From the NCBI GenBank assembly GCA_015256455.1, contig JABZMB010000013.1, forward strand, positions 1 to 26,788: a stretch of DNA of 26,788 nt, read 5' to 3'. How positions within the stretch are numbered: the first letter of the stretch is position 1; the number at the start of each line of letters is the position of its first letter. Under the pieces are notes generated by a model. It had not been told where the DNA came from and ran no database searches. It worked only from the letters and a program-made list of their open reading frames with translations. A program made the translations under genes and the position numbers. Shown one piece after another: positions 16,540-23,207 of the stretch. The DNA is from Solobacterium sp. Lineage in GTDB: Bacteria > Bacillota_I > Bacilli_A > Erysipelotrichales > Erysipelotrichaceae.

Positions 16540-17148
16540 ATGGAGAAGGACAATCCGAGTGAACTATTATATATGTGCAGGATGGGTGATGCGCATGCGC
16601 AATATCGCTTATTTGCACAGTATGAAGGTTTACTTACATCGCTGGTGAATCAAACGATACAGGTGTATCCACCAGTGAAGAACTATAAAGATGATTTATT
16701 ACAAGAAGCACGTCTTGGTTTACTTGTAGCGATACATTGTTATCGGGAAGATAATCAAGCTAGCTTTAAAACCTTCTTGTGTATCATCGCAAAGAGAAGA
16801 GTTTGGAATGTCCTACGACAACTATCAGCGATTGGAAGAAATGAAGGTGCAGATATACTGGCGTTAGATGCGATGATGAATGAAGATGAAACATTCTATG
16901 ATGTTGTCGAACAACAAAATAAGATGTTTAATCCAGAATATTATTATCAGTATGTCGATGCGTTTAAACAAATGACACAAGGTATCATGTCATTATCAAA
17001 ACGGGAAGTAGATGTAATGCGTTCTTGGTATGATGGGGATTGTTATGAAGAGGCAGCCCGGAATCAGAACTGTACTGTAAAGGCATATGATGGTCGTTTG
17101 CAGAGAGTGCGAGCCAAGATTAAAGATTACATATATCATAATCAATGA
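16540..17148 (+). CDS. RNA polymerase sigma-70 family factor, SigH-position
   Basis: A 202-residue sigma factor. Region 2 is seen in YKDDLLQEARLGLLVAIHCYRE to RRVWNVLRQ (about residues 49-94), and region 4 in SLSKREVDVMRSWYDGDCYEEAA to RVRAKIKDYI (about 151-199). There is no region 1 or 3. It occupies the place of sigH (spo0H) after cysS-mrnC-rlmB, although the yacP gene found between rlmB and sigH in Bacillus is absent. It is quite divergent from SigH, so orthology rests mainly on position. It starts 14 nt after rlmB with a GGGGGGAG ribosome site and ends at a strong hairpin. Its placement under the Cys T-box would tie its level to cysteine supply. Confidence 0.85.
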   Translation: MEKDNPSELLYMCRMGDAHAQYRLFAQYEGLLTSLVNQTIQVYPPVKNYKDDLLQEARLGLLVAIHCYREDNQASFKTFLCIIAKRRVWNVLRQLSAIGRNEGADILALDAMMNEDETFYDVVEQQNKMFNPEYYYQYVDAFKQMTQGIMSLSKREVDVMRSWYDGDCYEEAARNQNCTVKAYDGRLQRVRAKIKDYIYHNQ

Positions 17149-17201
17149 TAAAACTTGACAGATAGTGTATGATAATAAAGTAAACTGAAACAGATAATAG
17201 T

Positions 17202-17250
17202 AAATGCATGTCAGCGATGATTGTCGATGGCATGCATTTTGTTGTTTTAT
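17202..17250 (+). terminator. Terminator of the cysS-mrnC-rlmB-sigma operon
   Basis: AAATGCATG (17202-17210) pairs with CATGCATTT (17231-17239), and the stem extends inward to about 17 bp with one mismatch around GATT. A T-rich stretch (TTTTGTTGTTTTAT) follows. A TTGACA at 17155-17160 lies between the sigma gene and this hairpin but lacks a good -10. Confidence 0.8.
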
Positions 17251-17257
17251 AGAAGAT

Positions 17258-17288
17258 TTGAATATTCGCTCAAGTGTGCGCTTATAAA
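17258..17288 (+). promoter_or_regulatory. Candidate promoter and possible operator of the zinc importer operon
   Basis: TTGAAT (17258-17263) and TTATAA/TATAAA (17282-17288) are 18-19 nt apart. TGAATATTCGCTCA (17259-17272) is an imperfect inverted repeat with TGA and TCA ends, similar to operators of ArsR/SmtB-type metal sensors. No match to the usual Zur or AdcR box was seen. The operator idea is weak. Confidence 0.4.
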
Positions 17289-17326
17289 AACAAACTGCTT
17301 CAGTAGAGTTTGAAAAGGAGAATAGT

Positions 17327-18295
17327 ATGAAACTCAAAAAACTAATGACAGGAGTACTTGCGGCATTCATGCTTGCAGGTTGTGCTCCAAAACAACAGCA
17401 GAACACTACAAAATTAAAAATCGTAGCTACAACATTCCCACAATATGATTGGATTCGTGAGATTATCGGAAAAGATAATACTAATGTGGACCTACAATTA
17501 TTGATGAAGAACGGTGGAGATTTGCATAGTTATCAACCAACTGCAGGTGATATCGCAAACATCGCTGATGCAAATCTATTTGTATACGTTGGTGGTGAAT
17601 CTGATGAATGGGTAGATGATGCGTTAAAAGAGAAGACCAACAAAGATATGAAGGTTGTAAATATGATGCAGACACTTGGTGATGACATCGATGAAGAAGA
17701 GGAAGGCTTAGAAAAAGAAAGCGAAGACCATGACCATGAAGAAATTGAATATGATGAACATGTTTGGTTATCACTCAAGCGTGCACAGAAAATCGTAAAA
17801 GCAATTGCGGATGAATTAGGAGAATTGGATTCAACAAATGCAAAGAAGTATCAGGAAAATGCAGAAGCGTATATCGCAAAGTTAGCTGCTTTAGATAAGT
17901 CTTATGAATCTACAGTCAATACAGTTAAAAATAAGACATGGATCTTTGCGGATCGTATGCCATTCCACTATTTAGCAAAAGATTATGGTATTACAACATA
18001 CGCTGCATTCAATGGTTGCTCAACAGAAACAAATGCAAGCTTTAATACAATTGTCTCTCTTGCCAAGTACGCAGATGAGTTGGGTATCAAACATATTATG
18101 ACAATTGAAGGTTCTGATAAGAAACTTGCAAAAGCAGTCATTGAGAACACAACAGATAAGAATCAAGACATATTAACATTGAACTCGCTACAGTCCGTTA
18201 GCCAATCAGATATTGATAAGGGCTTAACATACTATGGCGCAATGGAAGAGAATTTAAAGGTATTAGCACAAAGTTTTAACACGGAGGTTAAGTAA
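17327..18295 (+). CDS. znuA: Zinc-type ABC transporter substrate-binding lipoprotein
   Basis: A 322-residue cluster A-I (ZnuA/AdcA/PsaA-like) binding protein. The signal peptide ends in a lipobox, MLAGC, with Cys19, so it is lipid-anchored on the outer face of the membrane. Metal ligands are likely His67 (DLHSYQPT), His145 (DEHVWLS), His214 (MPFHYLAKDYG) and an acidic residue near 290. The acidic, His-containing loop (about 119-145, including EDHDHEE) is typical of zinc rather than manganese proteins. It is the first gene of an operon with znuC (1 nt gap) and znuB. The ribosome site AAAAGGAG precedes the ATG at 17327. Zinc is likely but not proven; manganese is the alternative. Confidence 0.88.
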   Translation: MKLKKLMTGVLAAFMLAGCAPKQQQNTTKLKIVATTFPQYDWIREIIGKDNTNVDLQLLMKNGGDLHSYQPTAGDIANIADANLFVYVGGESDEWVDDALKEKTNKDMKVVNMMQTLGDDIDEEEEGLEKESEDHDHEEIEYDEHVWLSLKRAQKIVKAIADELGELDSTNAKKYQENAEAYIAKLAALDKSYESTVNTVKNKTWIFADRMPFHYLAKDYGITTYAAFNGCSTETNASFNTIVSLAKYADELGIKHIMTIEGSDKKLAKAVIENTTDKNQDILTLNSLQSVSQSDIDKGLTYYGAMEENLKVLAQSFNTEVK

Positions 18296-18296
18296 G

Positions 18297-18980
18297 ATGA
18301 CACATTTGATTACATGTAAAAATCTATCCGTTGGACATGAACGCATAAAAGTTGCGGGACCTTTTAACTTGGAAATCAACAGTGGAGATTATTTATGTGT
18401 AATCGGTGAGAATGGATCGGGTAAATCCACATTCATGAAAACTATCTTAGGTTTAATCAGTCCAATTGAAGGAACGATTGAACATGATGAATCCTTCAAT
18501 GCAAGAGAAATTGGTTACCTTGCACAACAGACACAAGTCCAAAAAGATTTCCCATCTTCAGTTGAAGAAGTTGTTTTATCCGGTTTTGTAGGTCACTTAG
18601 GACATCGTTGGTTCTATAACAAGAAAGAAAAAGAACTTGCGAAAGAGTATATGGCCAAAACTGGTGTCGATAGACTCGCAAAGCATTGTTACCGTGATTT
18701 ATCCGGTGGACAACAACAGCGTACACTACTTGCTAGAGCGTTATGTGCTGCTGATAAGATGATTCTATTAGATGAACCGGCAGCAGGACTTGATCCAGAT
18801 GCAATGCAGTATATGTATGATCTCATTTCAAAGTTAAATAAAGAAGGCATGACAATCGTAATGATTACACATGATGTACCTGCAGTGGTGCAGTATGCAA
18901 ATCGTATTATTCGCTTCGTGGATGGTAAAGTCAAGGAAATTTCCACAGATGAATATCGAAAGGTGGTGGAAGAATGCTAG
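18297..18980 (+). CDS. znuC: Zinc-type ABC transporter ATP-binding protein
   Basis: A 227-residue ATPase of the metal-importer (ZnuC/AdcC/MntB-like) type. It shows Walker A GENGSGKST, the signature LSGGQQQR, Walker B MILLDEPAAGLD and the switch-loop His in MITHDVPAV. It begins one base after the znuA stop, with GGAGG inside the end of znuA as ribosome site, and overlaps znuB by 7 nt. It drives uptake of the metal delivered by the lipoprotein. Confidence 0.92.
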   Translation: MTHLITCKNLSVGHERIKVAGPFNLEINSGDYLCVIGENGSGKSTFMKTILGLISPIEGTIEHDESFNAREIGYLAQQTQVQKDFPSSVEEVVLSGFVGHLGHRWFYNKKEKELAKEYMAKTGVDRLAKHCYRDLSGGQQQRTLLARALCAADKMILLDEPAAGLDPDAMQYMYDLISKLNKEGMTIVMITHDVPAVVQYANRIIRFVDGKVKEISTDEYRKVVEEC

Positions 18981-19810
18981 CTGAATTACTACGCTATCTT
19001 GGATATCCCTTTGTAAGATATGCCATCGTTGCGGCGATGTTAATCTCACTATGTTCTGCACTTGTAGGTGTTATCCTTGTATTAAAGAGATATTCCTATA
19101 TTGGAGATGGTCTATCGCACGTTGCCTTTGGTGCGATGTCGATAGCACTTGTATTAGGGATGATTCAACAGAAGATGTATCTTGTCTTTCCGATTACAAC
19201 AGTAGCGGCGATATTGATTCTAAAATCAGGACAAAATAAAAGAGTTCAAGGGGATGCGATTGTCGGCATGATTTCGACTGGTGCACTCGCACTTGGGTAT
19301 CTATTAATGAATCTATTCCCACCAACTGCAAATATCAGTGGTGATGTATGTAGTACACTCTTTGGTTCTACATCGATTCTGACACTTTCCAAAGCAGAGG
19401 TTTGGTTATGTGTAATCGCATCTATCATCGTTCTAATCATATTTGTAATGTTATATCCGAAGATTTTTGCGGTAACGTTTGATGAAAACTTCTCTAAGGC
19501 AATTGGCCTAAAGACAAATCAGATTAATTTAATCTTGGCGGTTATTATTGCGGTTATTGTTGTTTTAGCAATGAATCTTGTAGGTTCATTATTGATTTCT
19601 GCATTAGTAATCTTCCCTGCATTGTCTGTCATGCAGTTATTCAAGAGTTTTAAAGCTGTATTGATTGGTGCTGCAGTACTATCAGAAATCTGTACAGTTA
19701 CAGGTATGCTTGTAGCAATTCTTTGCAGTACACCTGTAGGTGCTACGATTGTTACAGTAGATATTATTGCGTTTATTATCTGTTGGTTGATTCGTGCAAT
19801 GAAAGCGTAA
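18974..19810 (+). CDS. znuB: Zinc-type ABC transporter permease
   Basis: A 278-residue membrane protein of the ABC-3 permease family (ZnuB/AdcB/MntC-like) with about eight membrane helices. GDGLSHVAFGA (about residues 42-52) and VGSLLISALVIFPAL (about 205-219) are the conserved segments of this family. The start overlaps znuC by 7 nt. A small membrane-anchored protein gene follows after 6 nt and most likely belongs to the same operon. Confidence 0.92.
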   Translation: MLAELLRYLGYPFVRYAIVAAMLISLCSALVGVILVLKRYSYIGDGLSHVAFGAMSIALVLGMIQQKMYLVFPITTVAAILILKSGQNKRVQGDAIVGMISTGALALGYLLMNLFPPTANISGDVCSTLFGSTSILTLSKAEVWLCVIASIIVLIIFVMLYPKIFAVTFDENFSKAIGLKTNQINLILAVIIAVIVVLAMNLVGSLLISALVIFPALSVMQLFKSFKAVLIGAAVLSEICTVTGMLVAILCSTPVGATIVTVDIIAFIICWLIRAMKA

Positions 19811-19816
19811 GTAGTA

Positions 19817-20275
19817 ATGAAATATATAAAGAAGTTTGTCTTAATCTTTCTAAGTGTTGGAATTATTACGTTAGCCTTTCTATATACCCATCAACCAAAT
19901 GCTGTAACACCAGAACAAAGTAAAGAGACAGAAGTGGATTATGACTTGTCTGTACTAAGTGGAAATGTTGTATACTCGCAAGTATATGCGATGATGACAA
20001 ACCCAGAAGAGTATGTGGATAAGACATTTAAGATTTCCGGAGTCTTTGCGCTAGGCAAAGATAAAGATGGTAATACAATGTATGGCTGTATTATCAAAGA
20101 TGCGTTGGGTTGTTGCCAACAAGGTATTCAATTCCAATGGGAAGGAAATCATAAATATCCGGAGGATTATCCGGATCTTGGAACAGAAATTACAGTTGTA
20201 GGAACTTTCAGTTATCAAAAGGATGGAAACATCGTTTCCTTATTATTAAAGAATGCAGAAATGAAGGTGGGTTAA
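19817..20275 (+). CDS. Membrane-anchored protein of the zinc operon with a CC-QQG motif (function unknown)
   Basis: A 152-residue protein with one N-terminal membrane helix (about residues 5-24) and an outward domain of about 125 residues. The domain looks like a small beta-barrel (OB-like) fold: YVDKTFKISGVF, then YGCIIKDALGCCQQGIQFQW, then GTEITVVGTFSY. The three cysteines, C-x7-CC, followed by QQG form a striking motif that could bind a metal. A similar segment occurs, as far as I recall, in the C-terminal part of DUF1980/YcgQ-like proteins, which are themselves tied to metal transport; this is from memory and not checked. It lies 6 nt after znuB, and the operon terminator overlaps its stop codon. 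A role in receiving or handing over zinc outside the cell is inference. Confidence 0.75.
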   Translation: MKYIKKFVLIFLSVGIITLAFLYTHQPNAVTPEQSKETEVDYDLSVLSGNVVYSQVYAMMTNPEEYVDKTFKISGVFALGKDKDGNTMYGCIIKDALGCCQQGIQFQWEGNHKYPEDYPDLGTEITVVGTFSYQKDGNIVSLLLKNAEMKVG

Positions 20276-20288
20276 TAGCCCACCTTTT
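20264..20288 (+). terminator. Terminator of the zinc importer operon
   Basis: AAGGTGGG (20264-20271) and CCCACCTT (20279-20286) pair perfectly around a 7-nt loop followed by T residues. The left arm is part of the last codons of the preceding gene and the stop codon lies in the loop. Confidence 0.85.
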
Positions 20289-20300
20289 CGTGTGAAGATA

Positions 20301-20906
20301 TTATTTTATTTGATTTATCATCTCTTGATAAATATTATACAGTTCCTGTTTTTGACTTTCGGATAGTTGGTCATTTTTGTGAATGTCGTAATCATCTACT
20401 AAAGATACGTGATAGGCTAGCATTTTTCCATTCTTTACGGCAATTACATCAGGGACAAACATGCCTTTTTTACCATTGTCATCTTCTTGGAAACTGTCTG
20501 AAATATACTTTGAAAGATTTGCGTAGTTTTCTTCTCTTTCTCTCTTTGTTTCTCCCATACCTTTGTTTGCGTCAATATAATAAATCGAAATATCATTGTC
20601 TTTTGCGACGTCATTCAAAATAGGTACAGCGCGTTCACACCATGGACAGCCAACTTTTCCGTAGTATAGAATTCCTGAATATCCTTCTGTAAAAAACTTG
20701 ATTGAACTTTCAAATGTGATTTCCTTAAATGCAGGATTGTTATCGGTCAGAAATGAATATTCTTTTATATCGGAATCTTTTTGATCAACATACTCTAAGT
20801 TGGATATCTCTTTAGTGTTAGAGGTTTGACTTTCTGGTGTAGGTTTACAGCCAAGTAATAGTGTAGATGATACTAGAAGATAAAATAACTTTCTGAGTTT
20901 ACGCAT
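20301..20906 (-). CDS. Thioredoxin-like lipoprotein
   Basis: A 201-residue exported protein with a lipobox LLLGC (Cys20), so it is probably anchored to the outside of the membrane. The domain from about residue 60 has a thioredoxin fold: GILYYGKVGCPWCERAVPIL with the redox pair Cys87-Pro-Trp-Cys90, YYIDANKG, and a cis-Pro in FVPDVIAVKNGK. It resembles the thioredoxin-like accessory proteins found with some bacteriocin transport systems, but no such genes are near. A role in disulfide exchange outside the cell is likely; the partner is unknown. A G-rich but badly placed ribosome site precedes the ATG at 20906. It converges on the zinc operon. Confidence 0.82.
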   Translation of the reverse strand: MRKLRKLFYLLVSSTLLLGCKPTPESQTSNTKEISNLEYVDQKDSDIKEYSFLTDNNPAFKEITFESSIKFFTEGYSGILYYGKVGCPWCERAVPILNDVAKDNDISIYYIDANKGMGETKREREENYANLSKYISDSFQEDDNGKKGMFVPDVIAVKNGKMLAYHVSLVDDYDIHKNDQLSESQKQELYNIYQEMINQIK

Positions 20907-20947
20907 AATACCCCCGTGATTTAATTATTCAACAACAATCAGAAATA

Positions 20948-21517
20948 TTAATATAGTTTGATATGAACTGTTTTGAATATGACATATCCAATCATAATTC
21001 CAATTGTATTGATCAAAATGTCTACAACATCAAAGATTCCTCGATGGCTAACGAATTGTAATAATTCAATAGAAGTTATCAGAAATAAGGATAGAAGTAG
21101 TACAGAACTAATCTTTAAATGTTTGATCCAGTATCCGATAGGAATAAATTAGATCAAATTTAATATAGTTTGAGAAAGATTTGTTGTTTCAAAATTAAAG
21201 AGTTCAAGAAGATTTAGGTTAATGTTGTTGTCATGATAGACTCTAAAAAATAGTAATAAAATCATCACAAGAAAATAAATTACCTAGAGTAGTCGTAATA
21301 CAAATGTTGGAATACGATGAGATGGATTCAATAATAAATAGCTACTGCCATAAAATATGAGAGTTTGACCAAACAAAATCAAAAGATATAAAAGGGGCTC
21401 GATTACATATAATCCTTGGAAGTGAGAGTCCAAAAAATCACTAGTAACATAATAGAAAACTAGGAAACTAATAATACAAGTTAAAATGATATGTAGTATT
21501 CGGGATGATTTTCTCAT
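20948..21517 (-). pseudogene. VanZ-like membrane protein, broken by two in-frame stops
   Basis: On the minus strand one continuous frame from the ATG at 21517 (AAGGA ribosome site 7 nt upstream) to the stop at 20948-20950 encodes a 189-residue VanZ-like protein. It is interrupted only by TAG at 21284-21286 and TAA at 21149-21151. The parts after the stops are clearly VanZ-like: an NLI-stop-FIPIGYW segment, where the family usually has NLIPF, and LLQFVSHRGIFDVVDILINTIGIMIGY. There is no frameshift. The first part (residues 1-77) has two to three membrane helices. VanZ family proteins are linked to teicoplanin resistance or envelope functions. The gene is either a young pseudogene or contains sequencing errors; readthrough is less likely. 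Confidence 0.75.
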
Positions 21518-21597
21518 ATTAATATCCTTAACTGTTATTATCATATATCAAAATGAAATTGATTTGTGATTTTAATATGAAACAGGCGGTTGGCTCG

Positions 21598-21626
21598 TTG
21601 CGAGTTTGCAATTTTTGTGCTATTGT
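21598..21626 (+). promoter_or_regulatory. Candidate promoter of rpmG-secE-nusG
   Basis: TTGCGA (21598-21603) and TATTGT (21621-21626) are 17 nt apart, upstream of rpmG. Both boxes match the consensus at four of six positions. Confidence 0.45.
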
Positions 21627-21654
21627 AATCAAGACTTTGAAGGAGTTTTTCGTA

Positions 21655-21810
21655 ATGGCAAAAGAGGCGAGAAAAATTATTCTTGCGTGTGAAGAATGTC
21701 TTGCACGCAACTATACAACAAACGGTTCGAAAAACAGCACAAAGAGATTGGAGCTCAAAAAATTCTGTCCAAAATGTGGTAAGATGACGCTCCATAAAGA
21801 AACAAAATAG
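21655..21810 (+). CDS. rpmG: 50S ribosomal protein L33
   Basis: A 51-residue L33 with two CxxC motifs (CEEC at residues 12-15 and CPKC at 38-41), the zinc-binding C+ form. ARNYTT and KRLELKKFCPKCGKMTLHKETK are typical. The open frame extends upstream to 21553, but AAGGAG at 21640-21645 fixes the ATG at 21655. It leads rpmG-secE-nusG, the conserved order that follows sigH in Bacillus. Confidence 0.96.
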   Translation: MAKEARKIILACEECLARNYTTNGSKNSTKRLELKKFCPKCGKMTLHKETK

Positions 21811-21825
21811 AAAGTAGGCAAGGCG

Positions 21826-22122
21826 ATGTCTGAAGAGATGAAAGATAAGAAAGCTGCAAAGTCTGAAAAGCAGCAGGCTAAAGAAGCTAAGAAATTAGCC
21901 AAGAAGAATAAATCAGCAAAAGACCATTGGTTTACAATCAGCGGTATTACAAAAGAAGCAAAGCGTGTTCGTTGGCCACATTGGACTAACCAAGGCAGCG
22001 AAGAAGGAACACTACAAAATACTGCTGAAGTATTAGCATTCACAATATTCTTTGCACTATTCTTTGTGTTGTGTGATTTAGGTGTTGCATATCTAATGAA
22101 AGTTTTCGGGATTGGAGCGTAA
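21826..22122 (+). CDS. secE: Preprotein translocase subunit SecE
   Basis: A 98-residue single-spanning subunit of the SecYEG channel. After a highly charged Lys/Ala-rich N-terminal part (residues 1-33), the conserved ITKEAKRVRWPHW (about 41-53) precedes one membrane helix at about 67-93. The N-terminal extension is longer than in Bacillus SecE (about 60 residues in total). It lies 15 nt after rpmG and 6 nt before nusG. Confidence 0.95.
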   Translation: MSEEMKDKKAAKSEKQQAKEAKKLAKKNKSAKDHWFTISGITKEAKRVRWPHWTNQGSEEGTLQNTAEVLAFTIFFALFFVLCDLGVAYLMKVFGIGA

Positions 22123-22128
22123 CAATAT

Positions 22129-22719
22129 ATGACAACAAATGAGAAGGCAGTAATTTCTGCGATTGATGATGAGCATGAAACTAGATGGTATGTTGTAAAT
22201 ACATACGCTGGTCATGAAAATAGAGTTAAGGAAAATCTTGAGAAGCGCGTAGAAACAATGGGCATTCAGGATTCCTTATTCCGTATTGTAGTAGCAGAAG
22301 AAACAGAGACTGTTATTGGCAAGGATGGAAAACCTAAGGATGTTAAGACAAACGTATTCCCAGGTTACCTCTTCGTTGAAATGAAGATGACAGATGAAGC
22401 TTGGTACGTTGTACGTAATACTCCAGGTGTTACAGGATTTATTGGTTCCTCTGGTGGTGGCGCTAAACCATTCCCAGTTGCACCAGATGAAATGGAAGCT
22501 ATCTTACGCCGTATTGGTCAAAGTGATAAGAAGATTTCAATTGATTTCGAGATTGGTGATACAGTGAAAATTCTTGCTGGTCCATTCAGTGGAATGGAAG
22601 GAAGAGTTGCGTCATTGAATGATCAGACACAGACAGCAAACGTATTAATTATGTTGTTCGGTCGTGAAACACCAACTGATATCAACTATGGTGATTTAGA
22701 AAAAGTAGAATTGTTCTAG
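22129..22719 (+). CDS. nusG: Transcription termination/antitermination protein NusG
   Basis: A 196-residue NusG. The N-terminal NGN domain starts with RWYVVNTYAGHENRVKENL (residues 19-37) and includes VFPGYLFVEM and VVRNTPGVTGFIG. The KOW domain is at about 140-195 (FEIGDTVKILAGPFSGMEG). It binds RNA polymerase and modulates pausing and termination. A short insertion with VIGKDGKPKDVKTN (about residues 62-76) is common in Firmicutes. The ribosome site is weak (GGAG about 11 nt upstream), so translation may be coupled to secE. Confidence 0.96.
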   Translation: MTTNEKAVISAIDDEHETRWYVVNTYAGHENRVKENLEKRVETMGIQDSLFRIVVAEETETVIGKDGKPKDVKTNVFPGYLFVEMKMTDEAWYVVRNTPGVTGFIGSSGGGAKPFPVAPDEMEAILRRIGQSDKKISIDFEIGDTVKILAGPFSGMEGRVASLNDQTQTANVLIMLFGRETPTDINYGDLEKVELF

Positions 22720-22728
22720 GAGGTTGAC

Positions 22729-23166
22729 ATGACAGTAGAATTAACAAAAATCCTAACAAGTTATGCGATTTTCGCGGTAATTTGGTATGTCCTACAGACC
22801 TTCGGATATTTTAAAGTATTACGTAAGACACCTGAAAATAAGCTTCTTGCATTTATTCCAGTATTGCGTGAACTTGTGATGTTCAAACTAGTTTGGAAAG
22901 CTAAGTATGCTGGAATTATCTGGTTTGTATGTGCAATCGGTGGTATAGCATTATTCTTGGCTGCTGCTAACACAGGTATACAGATTATTGGATGGCTTGG
23001 TCTTGTGATGATAATTGCTTCAATAGCAATTCATATCAAGAGATCTGGAAAGCAAGCAAAAGCATTCAACATCAGTGGTGGTATTACAACATTATTAATT
23101 TTCGCTAACCCACTCGGAAATATCGTAATCGGTATGGGGCAAGCTGAATACAAAGGTGCAAAATAG
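22729..23166 (+). CDS. Small four-helix membrane protein, DUF5684-like
   Basis: A 145-residue hydrophobic protein with four membrane segments (about residues 7-27, 45-75, 78-98 and 115-135). The ENKLLAFIPVLRELVMFKLVWKAKY segment resembles the LIP-containing turn in DUF5684-like membrane proteins. No function is known. It starts 9 nt after nusG with a good AGGAGG ribosome site, so it is co-transcribed with rpmG-secE-nusG, and it ends at a strong terminator. It stands where rplK would follow nusG in many Firmicutes. Confidence 0.7.
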   Translation: MTVELTKILTSYAIFAVIWYVLQTFGYFKVLRKTPENKLLAFIPVLRELVMFKLVWKAKYAGIIWFVCAIGGIALFLAAANTGIQIIGWLGLVMIIASIAIHIKRSGKQAKAFNISGGITTLLIFANPLGNIVIGMGQAEYKGAK

Positions 23167-23196
23167 GAGTGTAGGAAACTACACTCTTTCCTTTTA
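23167..23196 (+). terminator. Terminator of the rpmG-secE-nusG operon
   Basis: GAGTGTAG (23167-23174) and CTACACTC (23179-23186) pair perfectly around a GAAA tetraloop, followed by a pyrimidine-rich tract TTTCCTTTT. The next gene starts 12 nt further on. Confidence 0.85.
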
Positions 23197-23207
23197 GGAG
23201 ATATGTA

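Noticed and set aside
21711..22043. Minus-strand open frame opposite rpmG and secE
   Set aside because: Both genes on the plus strand are certain; the opposite frame is a shadow with no family signature.
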